Source of the DNA: Lysobacterales bacterium
GTDB taxonomy: Bacteria > Pseudomonadota > Gammaproteobacteria > Xanthomonadales > Rhodanobacteraceae
Length of the DNA stretch: 64,000 nt
Assembly: GCA_016721015.1 (NCBI GenBank)
Contig: JADKJL010000001.1
Span: forward strand, 124,001 to 188,000
Direction of reading: 5' to 3'
Of this stretch, positions 52,195 through 60,412 are shown piece by piece. Below the pieces are notes generated by a model. The model made no database searches, was not told where the DNA came from, and worked only from the letters and a program-made list of their open reading frames with translations. A program made the position numbers and the translations under genes. Each line of letters begins with the position of its first letter. The first letter of the stretch is position 1.

Positions 52195-52989
52195 ATGCCT
52201 GAATCGCAACGTCACCACGCCCGCACGCTGGCTGGAGCCAGCGTCATCGTCACGCGTCCGGCGGCCGACGCGGCGGCGCTGATCCGCGCGGCGAATTCGC
52301 GCGGCGCCGTTGCAGTGCGCCTGCCCGGCACGCGAATCAGGATCATTGACGATACGGTTGCCGCGCGGCGGGCTTTGATCGCCGCGAAGTCCGCCAGTTT
52401 CTGGATCTTCACGAGTCCGAATGCGGTGCGCTATTGCAGACAACTGCTGGGCGAGGTGCCCGCCGCAAAGTGGCCGCGCGCGCTCGCGGTTGGCGCCGGC
52501 ACTCGACAGGCTTTGGCGCGATACGGGATCGATGCCCTCACGCCGCTTGGCGCGCAGAACAGTGAAGGCCTGCTCGCCGAGCCCGCACTGGCTGATCTGC
52601 AGGGGAAATTCATCGCCATCGTGGATGCACCGGGGGGCCGCGACCTGCTCGCGCCGGCTTTGCGCGAACGCGGCGCGCGGGTCGAGCGGATCGCCGTTTA
52701 CCAGCGCCTGCCGCCACGCCTGAACACCCGCCACTTCTCGAACCTGGCTGCCGCCCCGCGACCCTGGATCAGCCTCGTTTCAAGCAGCGTCATCCTCAAC
52801 CACCTTTGCGCGGCCTTGCCGACGGATCTGCAGGCGCGCTGGCGGCGCGAGGCGCTCATCGTCAGCAGCGCGAGACTCGCTGCCGAGGCCGAGGCACTCG
52901 GATTCACCGATGTGCATGAGGCAAGGTCGGCGCTCGGTGCGGATCTGCTCGATGCGGCCGAGCGCGCCTTGTCGAGACACCGAATCTAG
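52195..52989 (+). CDS. hemD: Uroporphyrinogen-III synthase
   Basis: Cyclises hydroxymethylbilane to uroporphyrinogen III in haem synthesis. 264 residues with the weakly conserved HemD pattern: VIVTRPAADAAALIRAA at the start, FWIFTSPNAVRYC, ALAVGAGTRQAL, GRDLLAPALRERGARVERIAVYQR and a Val/Ser-rich SLVSSSVILNHL. Followed by hemX and hemY in the order common to gammaproteobacteria, which supports the assignment. hemC is not in the window. ATG 52195 is used; an earlier in-frame ATG at 52129 looks too far out. Confidence 0.9.
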   Translation: MPESQRHHARTLAGASVIVTRPAADAAALIRAANSRGAVAVRLPGTRIRIIDDTVAARRALIAAKSASFWIFTSPNAVRYCRQLLGEVPAAKWPRALAVGAGTRQALARYGIDALTPLGAQNSEGLLAEPALADLQGKFIAIVDAPGGRDLLAPALRERGARVERIAVYQRLPPRLNTRHFSNLAAAPRPWISLVSSSVILNHLCAALPTDLQARWRREALIVSSARLAAEAEALGFTDVHEARSALGADLLDAAERALSRHRI

Positions 52990-53024
52990 GAATCCTCTGC
53001 CGCGCGTGCCGCAGTTCCGCTAGC

Positions 53025-54134
53025 ATGCACGTCATGGAAACCGAAACTCCCGCGAAGCTGCCCGCCCCGGCCACCCGCGACAAGGACAAGTTGGGCGCCA
53101 GCACGTCCCGCCGCCGCGGTTCGGGAACCTTCGTTGTCGTCCTCGTGCTGGTGGTTCTGGCCGTGCTGGCCTGGTGGTATCTAGAGCGCCAGATGCGCGA
53201 GCGCGACATCGATCGCAACGCGGCGCTGAGCGCGCAGATCAGCGATCTCGCCCAGGCCAACGAACAGTTGCGCCGCGACGTCGACAGCCTGCGTTCGCGC
53301 ACCAACGATGCCGAAACAATGAATCGCGGCATCCGCGAGGAAGTGCTGTCGTTTGCCGAGCGCTCGCGCACGCTCGAGGATGCGGTTGCCAACCTGGCCG
53401 AACAGCGCCTCAACAATCGGGATGCGATGGCGCTCAACGAGGCCGAGTTCATCCTGCAGCTGGCCGGCGAGCGACTCGCCCTGTTCCGCGATGCCAGCGG
53501 CGCCATGGCCGCCTACCGGCTCGCCGACAGCGCCCTCGCCGCCGCCGAGGATCCGCTGTTCGCCAGTGTTCGACAGACCATCAGCGCCGAGATGCAGGCG
53601 CTCGACGCAGCCAAGCCGATGCAGACCCGGGCCACGCTGAAAACCCTGGCCGACCTGCGTGCTGGCCTGCTCGAGTTGCCGATGAAGACATCGGCCGAAA
53701 GGGTCGCCGCACCCTCCGGTGGCGAACGCTCACGGCTGCGTGAAATCCTCGATCAGTTCGTGCGCATCCGTCATGACGATGGCGCTCCGACATTGGCGGC
53801 GCGCGACGAGAAATTGACCCGCTCGCTGATTGCGATCGATCTTCGCGCCGCCGAGGCCGCCTTGTTCGCGCGCGACCAGGAGGCTTTCGATGACGCCTTG
53901 AAGCGCGCCCACGCCGGCGTCGAGGCGATCTTCGATCCGGCCGCCCCTGCGGTGCGCGAGACCTTGGCTTCGCTCGATCAGCTTGCGACCACGCCGCTGG
54001 CGCCGGCATTGCCCGAGCTCGGTACCGCGCTGAACGAGTTGCGCAACCTGCGCACGACCCGCGCGCTGTCGCAGCCGATGAAGGCCCCGTCAGCAAAGCC
54101 CGCGTCGCCACCGGGCCAGGAGCCGGCGGCGTGA
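53025..54134 (+). CDS. hemX: HemX-like membrane protein
   Basis: Protein of 369 residues annotated in databases as uroporphyrin-III C-methyltransferase HemX, but with no methyltransferase motif visible. One membrane helix (about 35-52, TFVVVLVLVVLAVLAWWYL) is followed by a coiled coil (about 60-130) and a helical periplasmic domain (NRDAMALNEAEFILQLAGERLALFRD). An internal ATG at 53034 (METETPAK) may be the true start. The stop overlaps hemY by 4 bp. Confidence 0.9.
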   Translation: MHVMETETPAKLPAPATRDKDKLGASTSRRRGSGTFVVVLVLVVLAVLAWWYLERQMRERDIDRNAALSAQISDLAQANEQLRRDVDSLRSRTNDAETMNRGIREEVLSFAERSRTLEDAVANLAEQRLNNRDAMALNEAEFILQLAGERLALFRDASGAMAAYRLADSALAAAEDPLFASVRQTISAEMQALDAAKPMQTRATLKTLADLRAGLLELPMKTSAERVAAPSGGERSRLREILDQFVRIRHDDGAPTLAARDEKLTRSLIAIDLRAAEAALFARDQEAFDDALKRAHAGVEAIFDPAAPAVRETLASLDQLATTPLAPALPELGTALNELRNLRTTRALSQPMKAPSAKPASPPGQEPAA

Positions 54135-55390
54135 GGATCTGGATCGCCGTCTTGTTCGTGTTGCTGCTCGCCGTGGCCGCCGCATTCGGCTGGCAATGGG
54201 TGGTCGAGGATCCCGGGTATGTGCTGGTTCGCCTGCGCGGCACCTCGATCGAAACCAGCCTCGTATTCAGCGTGGTCGCCGTGTTGCTGGTGTGGGCAAT
54301 CCTCAGCATCCTCTGGCGCCTGCTGCGCTGGCCGGCACGTGCCTGGGTGCGTTCGCAGCGCAAGCGTGCGCGCGAGAATCTCGCCAATGGCCTGGCCGCG
54401 TTTGCCGAAGGTCGTTACCTGCAAGCCGAGCGGCAACTGGCCAAGGCGGCCCGACAACCCGCCGTGCGCGGTCCGGCCCTGCTCGTGATCGCACGCGCCG
54501 CCCATTCGCGTGGCGATGATGCGGCCGCCGCAAAAGCCCTCGACGAGGCCGCCAACGACGTCGAAGCCGCTGCCTTCGCGCAACGAGCACGCTTCCTCAA
54601 TGAACGTTCGCGGCATGCCGAGGCACTGGCCTTGCTCAAGCCCAGGGTCGCGCTCGGCAAGTTGTCGCCGGTCGGCTGGCAGGTGCTGATCGAGGCCGCC
54701 CTGGCCGAGAAGGATGCGCAAACCGCGCTCGATGCACTGCCGGCATTGGCGAAGACCCAATCCCTGGCGGCGCCGGCCATGGCAGCGCTGGAAACGAGCG
54801 TGCTGGTCGCGGCGCTTGCTTCGGCGCCATCGCAGGCGCGCCTAAACAGCCTGTGGAATGATGTCAGCCGCCATCACCGCAAGCAGCCCGAGATCATCGC
54901 CGCATTTGCCCGACGCGCTGCACATTTCGGCCAGACCCTGGCGGCGATGGATGAGATCGAATCGGCCCTGCGCCGCGAATGGAACGATGCGCTTGCCCTG
55001 GCCTACAGCGACATCGGCCCGGCCGAACTCGCGGTGCGTACCAGGCACGCCGAAGCCTGGCTCTCGATTGCGCCGAACAGCACCTCGCTGCTGACCACGC
55101 TGGGGCGCTTGTGCCGCGAGCAGAAACTATGGGGCAAGGCGATCCAGTATCTCGACCGCGCGGTCGGCATCACTGATTCACCGATCGCCTGGGAAACTCT
55201 CGGTGATTGTCATGCCGGCGCGGGTGACGAGGGGCTGGCCAATCGCTGCTACCGCAACGCCCTGCTCAACCAGCGCGGCCAGCCGGCGATCCCGCTTGGC
55301 GGGCGCGCTTCGACTCGCGTCGATACACAAGCACTGGTCGTCGAGGAACGCGACCAGCATGGGGTTCCGCGGTTGCCGAAGACGGGTTGA
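54131..55390 (+). CDS. hemY: HemY-like TPR membrane protein
   Basis: Inner-membrane protein of 419 residues: two N-terminal helices (about 3-22 and 42-65) and a TPR-rich periplasmic/cytoplasmic domain (ENLANGLAAFAEGRYLQAERQL; AIAYLDRAV-like repeats near the C-terminus). HemY proteins accompany hemD/hemX and affect late haem synthesis without a proven enzymatic activity. Start codon GTG at 54131 within a GTGA overlap with hemX. A 7-bp hairpin (CCACGGG / CCCGTGG) at 55399-55415 could end the operon, though without a U-tract. Confidence 0.91.
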   Translation: MRIWIAVLFVLLLAVAAAFGWQWVVEDPGYVLVRLRGTSIETSLVFSVVAVLLVWAILSILWRLLRWPARAWVRSQRKRARENLANGLAAFAEGRYLQAERQLAKAARQPAVRGPALLVIARAAHSRGDDAAAAKALDEAANDVEAAAFAQRARFLNERSRHAEALALLKPRVALGKLSPVGWQVLIEAALAEKDAQTALDALPALAKTQSLAAPAMAALETSVLVAALASAPSQARLNSLWNDVSRHHRKQPEIIAAFARRAAHFGQTLAAMDEIESALRREWNDALALAYSDIGPAELAVRTRHAEAWLSIAPNSTSLLTTLGRLCREQKLWGKAIQYLDRAVGITDSPIAWETLGDCHAGAGDEGLANRCYRNALLNQRGQPAIPLGGRASTRVDTQALVVEERDQHGVPRLPKTG

Positions 55391-55696
55391 GTCAATGGCC
55401 ACGGGCACCCCGTGGAATGGGTGGCACGACGGCATCATTGATGATCAGCCGTGCTGGCCATCTGGCGGTCTTTAGTCGGCCAGGCTGCGATTCCGTCCTC
55501 TCCTGGCCGAATTCCTAGCCTCAAGCGGCAAAGTCCCGCAGTTTGCTGACTCGCGGTTCGGACTTTGCGATCGCGCCTGTTCCGCAGTAATCTCGGCGGC
55601 TTTGTGGAAAGTGCCGAAGGCTTTTGGCGGCAGCCATGCCTCCGCCACCCGCCTTCGCGGCAGACGCGCAGCCTCACCATTACTCAGGAAATCCCC
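55391..55696. other. Intergenic region after hemY
   Basis: About 306 bp. Apart from the hairpin at 55399-55415, nothing clear was seen. AGGA precedes the GTG start of the next gene. Confidence 0.55.
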
Positions 55697-58537
55697 GTGA
55701 CGCGAATCCATCCAATCAAGCAGGCCGGTGTGCTTTTGCTCGTCGCATTGTCGCTGGCCATTTCGCTCCGTGCGTTTGCCGTCGAGAACGAATCCGAAGA
55801 AGGCGAAGGCCGCGACGAAAGCTGGCAGATCGAGCAACGCCAGCTTTGGTTTGTCGAGTCGCGTGGGCTGCTGGACCATCCTGATGCAGCGAAACTGCGC
55901 GCCTCGGCGGTGCAGGAACTGAAGCTGCAGCGCCTGCTTGTCGATGCCACGCGCGCATCGGTCGGCGAAGTCTGGCAGGAGGCCGGCCCGTCATCGATGA
56001 ACATGATCGACTGGATCATGGGTCGCGTCGCCGGCCGTGTGAATGCGATCACGCCACGGCCGGGCGACGACAACACGGTCTATCTCGGCAGTGCCGCCGG
56101 TGGCGTCTGGAAGACGACCAATGCCGGCATCAGCTGGACGCCGATCTTCGATCAGGTCGGCACGCTGCCGATTGGGGCGATCACGATCGATTCCGCTGCG
56201 CCAGACACGATCTGGGTCGGCACCGGCGACAAGAACAGCTCCTGCGGCGGTTACTTCGGCCAGGGTGTGTACCTTAGCGAGGATGGCGGTTCAACCTGGC
56301 AAGCGCGCAACGGCAGCGGGCTGGGCAGCATGCCGCTGTCGATCATCAACGCGGTGGCGATCCAGCCGACCGACCCGAATGTGCTCCTGGTCGGCGGCAG
56401 CGGAAGCTGCAGCAACGGCAGCCTGTCCGGTGCCGGCATCTATCGCTCGGTCGACAAGGGTCTGAGCTGGACCAAGGTGCGCAGCAACAATGTCGAGGAC
56501 ATCGTTTTCGTGCCGGGAACATCGACCGTTTACGCCGGGCTGATCGGGCTCGGTGTACAGAAATCCACCGACGGCGGTGCGACCTGGACTGCGGCCAATA
56601 GCGGAATCACGCTCAGCGGATCACGCATGCGCCTGGCCATGGCGCCAAGCAACAGCGACATCCTCTATGTGCTGATGGGCTCAACCCTCTATCGCACGAC
56701 CAACGGCGGCGCGAGTTGGGCCCAGCAAGCCTCCGGCGCCGGCGTCTGCGAAGGCCAGTGCAGCTACAACCAGGCCATCAGCGTACATCCGACCAATCCG
56801 GATACGCTGCTGATCGGCAGCATACGCGTTGCGCGTTCAACCAACGCGGGGGTCAGTTTCACGCCCTTGGTCAGCACCTGGGGCACGGGCCAGAAGGTGC
56901 ATCAGGACACCCATGTCGTGCGCTATTCGCTGATCGACCCGAACCGTTTCTGGGTCGGTAGTGATGGCGGCATCTGGCGCAGCGACGACAACGCCGCGAC
57001 CTTCCGCAACATGAATGCCAATATCAACATCACCCAGTTCTACGACGTGGCGGTGAATCCGAACGATGCCAACATCATATTCGGCGGTGCGCAAGACAAC
57101 AGCTCGTCGGGTCGGCGCACCAACCTCCTGTGGAGCCTGACCTACGCCAGCGGCGACGGCTTCATGAATGCATTCGACCAGAACAATCCATCGATCGTGT
57201 TCCAGACCAGCTACCCGAGCAGCAGTTTGCCGAGCATTGTCCGTTCAACCGTCGGAGGGTCGCCTGGGAGCTTTCTCAGCATGCCGCGAACCGGCCTGGT
57301 CGCCGGCAGTTTTGATTGGGTGACGCCGCTGGCCACCGCAGGCAGCCAGTTGTTCGTCGCCTCCGACGTGCTCTATCGCGCCAGCACCACCGGCAACAGC
57401 TGGACGCCGATCAGCGGCAACCTAGGCAGCTCGGTCGTCGTGATCAGCCCACAGACTCTCGGCACTCTGACGCCGACCTATGTCGGCACCTCGGGCGGCA
57501 AGATATGGAGAAGTCCCGACGCCGGGATTCCTGCGCCCGTGTTTACCGATGTCACCGGCAACTACCCCGGAGGCCGGGTTTCCGACGTTGCGCTGGATCG
57601 CGTCGACCCGCAGCGCGTCTTCATCACGCGGGCCGGCTTTGGCGCAGCGCGCCTCTATCGTTCGACCAGCGGCGGTACAACTTGGGCCGCGGTTGGCGCC
57701 GGCTTGCCGAATGTGCCCGCCAACGCGGTGGCAATCGATCCGTTGAACAGCTTGCGCATCTTCGTCGCCACCGACATCGGCGTCTATGAAAGCATCGACA
57801 GCGGCGACAACTTCCTGGCGTTCTCGGCCGGTCTGCCACTCGGAATCGTCGTCTCCGATCTCGAGATCGACGACTACCCGCATGTACTGACGGCCGGCAG
57901 CTACAGTCGCGGCGCCTGGCGCGTCGTGCTCGATGGCAGTGTCGGCAACTCGCCGCCGACAGCCGATTTCGAGGTCACCCGCAACGGCCTCGATGCCAGC
58001 TTCACCGACAGTTCGATCGACCTCGACGGCAGCATCGTCAGCCATCTCTGGAATTTTGGCGATGGCAGTCCCAGCTCGACCGATGCCAATCCGCTGCACA
58101 GCTACCCCGGCCCGGGCAGCTATACGGTCAGCCTGAGCGTGACCGACGACGGCGGCTTGACCGGCAGCTACGGCAAAATCGTTCGCATCGCTGCTGCACC
58201 GATTGCGCTCGTCAACGGCGTCGCCATGACCAATCAGCATGCCGCCCAGGGCGAGCAGATTTACTACACCCTCGAAGTACCCTCGAATGCCGTCAACCTG
58301 CACTTTGAAACGAGCAGTGCGGTGGGCGGCGCAGATGCCGATCTGACCATCCTGTTCGGGGACGATCAGCTCTGCCAGTCTGCAGGTGCGAGCTCCGCCG
58401 AGCACTGCGATTTCGCCGCGCCGGCACCCGGCACCTACACCGCGATCGTCGACGCCTACACCGCGCTGACCAACTTCACGATCCTTGGCAGCTTCTCCGC
58501 ACCCGCCGACCAGATCTTCGCCAACGGATTCGACTGA
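55697..58537 (+). CDS. Large secreted beta-propeller (BNR/sortilin-like) protein with PKD and PPC domains
   Basis: Exported protein of 946 residues. A signal peptide (about 1-27) is followed by a long beta-propeller region (about 95-745) with repeated Asp-box-like and W-rich motifs: GGVWKTTNAGISWTPI, LSEDGGSTWQARN, KSTDGGATWTA, RTTNGGASWAQ, RSTSGGTTWAAVG. A PKD domain (about 753-840; HLWNFGDGSPSS) and a PPC-like beta domain (about 850-935) follow. It ends ADQIFANGFD. GTG 55697 with AGGA upstream fits the signal peptide. Probably surface-exposed or secreted; substrate unknown. Confidence 0.87.
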   Translation: MTRIHPIKQAGVLLLVALSLAISLRAFAVENESEEGEGRDESWQIEQRQLWFVESRGLLDHPDAAKLRASAVQELKLQRLLVDATRASVGEVWQEAGPSSMNMIDWIMGRVAGRVNAITPRPGDDNTVYLGSAAGGVWKTTNAGISWTPIFDQVGTLPIGAITIDSAAPDTIWVGTGDKNSSCGGYFGQGVYLSEDGGSTWQARNGSGLGSMPLSIINAVAIQPTDPNVLLVGGSGSCSNGSLSGAGIYRSVDKGLSWTKVRSNNVEDIVFVPGTSTVYAGLIGLGVQKSTDGGATWTAANSGITLSGSRMRLAMAPSNSDILYVLMGSTLYRTTNGGASWAQQASGAGVCEGQCSYNQAISVHPTNPDTLLIGSIRVARSTNAGVSFTPLVSTWGTGQKVHQDTHVVRYSLIDPNRFWVGSDGGIWRSDDNAATFRNMNANINITQFYDVAVNPNDANIIFGGAQDNSSSGRRTNLLWSLTYASGDGFMNAFDQNNPSIVFQTSYPSSSLPSIVRSTVGGSPGSFLSMPRTGLVAGSFDWVTPLATAGSQLFVASDVLYRASTTGNSWTPISGNLGSSVVVISPQTLGTLTPTYVGTSGGKIWRSPDAGIPAPVFTDVTGNYPGGRVSDVALDRVDPQRVFITRAGFGAARLYRSTSGGTTWAAVGAGLPNVPANAVAIDPLNSLRIFVATDIGVYESIDSGDNFLAFSAGLPLGIVVSDLEIDDYPHVLTAGSYSRGAWRVVLDGSVGNSPPTADFEVTRNGLDASFTDSSIDLDGSIVSHLWNFGDGSPSSTDANPLHSYPGPGSYTVSLSVTDDGGLTGSYGKIVRIAAAPIALVNGVAMTNQHAAQGEQIYYTLEVPSNAVNLHFETSSAVGGADADLTILFGDDQLCQSAGASSAEHCDFAAPAPGTYTAIVDAYTALTNFTILGSFSAPADQIFANGFD

Positions 58538-58743
58538 GCCGGGTAACGCGACACGCATGTCACGACGAATCGAGCGACACATCCCCGGATGTGTCGACGT
58601 GGCCTCGATTCGCGTGCGCCTCGACTTGCATCGCCGCAATCAGCACCCCATGTTGGGGGCCGGGCATCCGCTGCTTGCGTCGACCCGGGATGCGAGCTCA
58701 CGGGAGCGCTCCAGCCGTCTGACCCATTTGGAGACTGATCACG

Positions 58744-58962
58744 ATGCGCGCACTTTTCGTTCTGCTGCTCTGGGCCATCCTGCTCGTACTTGCCTGGCCG
58801 GTTGCCCTGGTCCTGCTGATCCTGTGGCCAATCCTGTGGCTGCTGTCGATTCCGTTCCGCATCGTCGGCGCACTGATGGATGGCATCGTCGCCCTGATCA
58901 AGGCGATCTTCCTGCTACCCGCCCGCATCCTCGGCTATCGCCCGCCGGCACCCAGCAAGTGA
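58744..58962 (+). CDS. Small hydrophobic membrane protein
   Basis: Seventy-two residues, almost wholly hydrophobic up to residue 60 (VLLLWAILLVLAWPVALVLLILWPILWLLSIPF), then a basic tail (ARILGYRPPAPSK). GGAG lies 10 nt before the ATG. Two membrane helices are likely. No family recognised. Confidence 0.68.
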   Translation: MRALFVLLLWAILLVLAWPVALVLLILWPILWLLSIPFRIVGALMDGIVALIKAIFLLPARILGYRPPAPSK

Positions 58963-59065
58963 ATGTGCGGGATCCCCGCTACGTTGATTCGACCAGATTG
59001 GGCCAGCTTGCGCGATCGATGTCCTTGCGCTGTCGAGTCGCGAGAACTCCGTATTGAGCATTTCG

Positions 59066-59425
59066 ATGACATCCCCGGGCATCTATCTTGCGTATCCAAC
59101 GACGCCGGAATTGAAGCCTATCTACCCTTGCTACAAAACGCTCGTGAATGGTGAGCACACCAAGCTCGGTATCGCTCGTCGGAGCTTTCAGGACAGGGAG
59201 CGGCAGTACATTCGCACGTTTCAGGGGGAGGTTTTATTCCATCCCGTTCTGCAGATGGCCCCGGCTCACCTGTCCGAATTTGAGGCCCGGGTTCTCGCCC
59301 AGTTGACTCCGCGCTACCCAAAATCTGGCCGCGCTCGCGAGTGGTTTCATACCGCCGAGAGGCAGGCAATCGCGGAACTTGTCATGCTGGTTTGCAAAGA
59401 GTTCCAGCCTGGACAAACGGGTTGA
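59066..59425 (+). CDS. GIY-YIG-like small protein
   Basis: About 119 residues. GIYLAYPTTPELKPIYPCYK near the start, KLGIARRSF about 30 residues on, Glu in HLSEFEARVLAQL and a C-terminal REWFHTAERQAI follow the order of a GIY-YIG nuclease of the T5orf172/Mug113 kind (GIY, KxGxxxxxxxR, E, EWF). The second YIG strand is degenerate. ATG 59066 is used; an upstream TTG at 59054 also fits. It sits in DNA of lower GC content than the region. A mobile origin is possible. Confidence 0.6.
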   Translation: MTSPGIYLAYPTTPELKPIYPCYKTLVNGEHTKLGIARRSFQDRERQYIRTFQGEVLFHPVLQMAPAHLSEFEARVLAQLTPRYPKSGRAREWFHTAERQAIAELVMLVCKEFQPGQTG

Positions 59426-59603
59426 GCCATGAGATCTCGGGCGAGTTCGCCAACATTGTAGTTACTTCTACTTATCATATTTCGTTGCGAACGGGCCCAT
59501 GGGACTGTAGGATTTCCGCTGCCGACGTGAATGCCGCAAAGTGCGGAACATGTGGGGCTTGGTCGAAATCACTGCCTCAGTTAATTGGGAATGGAGAGCC
59601 GTC

Positions 59604-59927
59604 ATGATGAGTCCGCTATCAATACTCCTGCTCGAAGTGTCGATTGCCGTTTTGGCTCCGATTGTCTATCTGTACGCTCGGTCGCGCTTCCTGGTAACGA
59701 GTAGCCGCACTTTCCTGGCAGTAGTCGTGTGCCTTGTTTGTATTGGGCTGGAAAGTTTGGCGTTTCAAATTAGCTCCGAGATCTTTAATTTAAACGCTGT
59801 TGAAATGGAATCGTTGCGGCTCCGACTAGGGCTGACGCTCGTTGCCAGCTCCTTTTTGGTCGTTGTAGCTGGCGAATTTTTGCTGGCGTGGTTCGCCAGG
59901 ATATCCAGACCGCATCAAGCCCAGTGA
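59604..59927 (+). CDS. Hypothetical membrane protein
   Basis: About 107 residues from the ATG at 59604, with GGAG 7 nt upstream. Three hydrophobic segments (SILLLEVSIAVLAPIVYLYA; FLAVVVCLVCIGLESLAF; LTLVASSFLVVVAGEFLLAWF) separated by short loops. Unrecognised. Base composition is AT-richer than its neighbours. Confidence 0.65.
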   Translation: MMSPLSILLLEVSIAVLAPIVYLYARSRFLVTSSRTFLAVVVCLVCIGLESLAFQISSEIFNLNAVEMESLRLRLGLTLVASSFLVVVAGEFLLAWFARISRPHQAQ

Positions 59928-60357
59928 GGAAGGGTTGATCTGGCGCCATGCGGATCGAAGCACAGTAGGTCGACTCGCGACTCGCGCCCGATTCCGCTGC
60001 ACTGAAGATCGGGTCGGGACATGTCGCGGCACAGCGCCACATGAGCACGCGCAACCTCAAGAGCTACATTCTCGCGCGGTCGGCGCAATCACCAGTGCTG
60101 TCCCAACCTAGCAGCCTGTCGGACTTGACTCTGCCGGGAAGCCGAGATCGACATGAGGTCCTCATCGATTTGCCACTTCGTTGGCACTCGTCAATCCTGT
60201 TCATCAGCCCTGAGCACTTGCTCGGGATCGCCATTCTCCTGTGACCCCGACCCGCGCAAGCCGCAGCCGAATTCAGCCCAGATGAATCAATTTGGACAGG
60301 CAGTTCGCAACTTTGACATCATTGAAAATTGCACTGGGGATTTGATCGTATTCAGGC
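59928..60357. other. Intergenic region, no gene seen
   Basis: About 430 bp upstream of the terminator of the TonB-dependent receptor. Open frames here are short, lack ribosome-binding sites and have no protein-like character. Composition is mixed, with an AT-rich patch at about 60310-60360. Confidence 0.55.
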
Positions 60358-60385
60358 AAAAAAAAGGGCCGCACAAGGCGGCCCA
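60358..60385 (-). terminator. Intrinsic terminator of the TonB-dependent receptor gene
   Basis: On the minus strand a perfect 7-bp GC stem (GGGCCGC, CTTGT loop, GCGGCCC) is followed by nine T. It lies 28 bp after the receptor stop codon. Textbook rho-independent terminator. Confidence 0.95.
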
Positions 60386-60412
60386 AATATTCTTTCAGAT
60401 GAAAACTCGCAA

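Noticed and set aside
57422..58639. 405-codon open frame antisense to the propeller/PKD protein
   Set aside because: Shadow of a well-supported secreted protein; Val/Gly/Ala/Arg-rich without structure.
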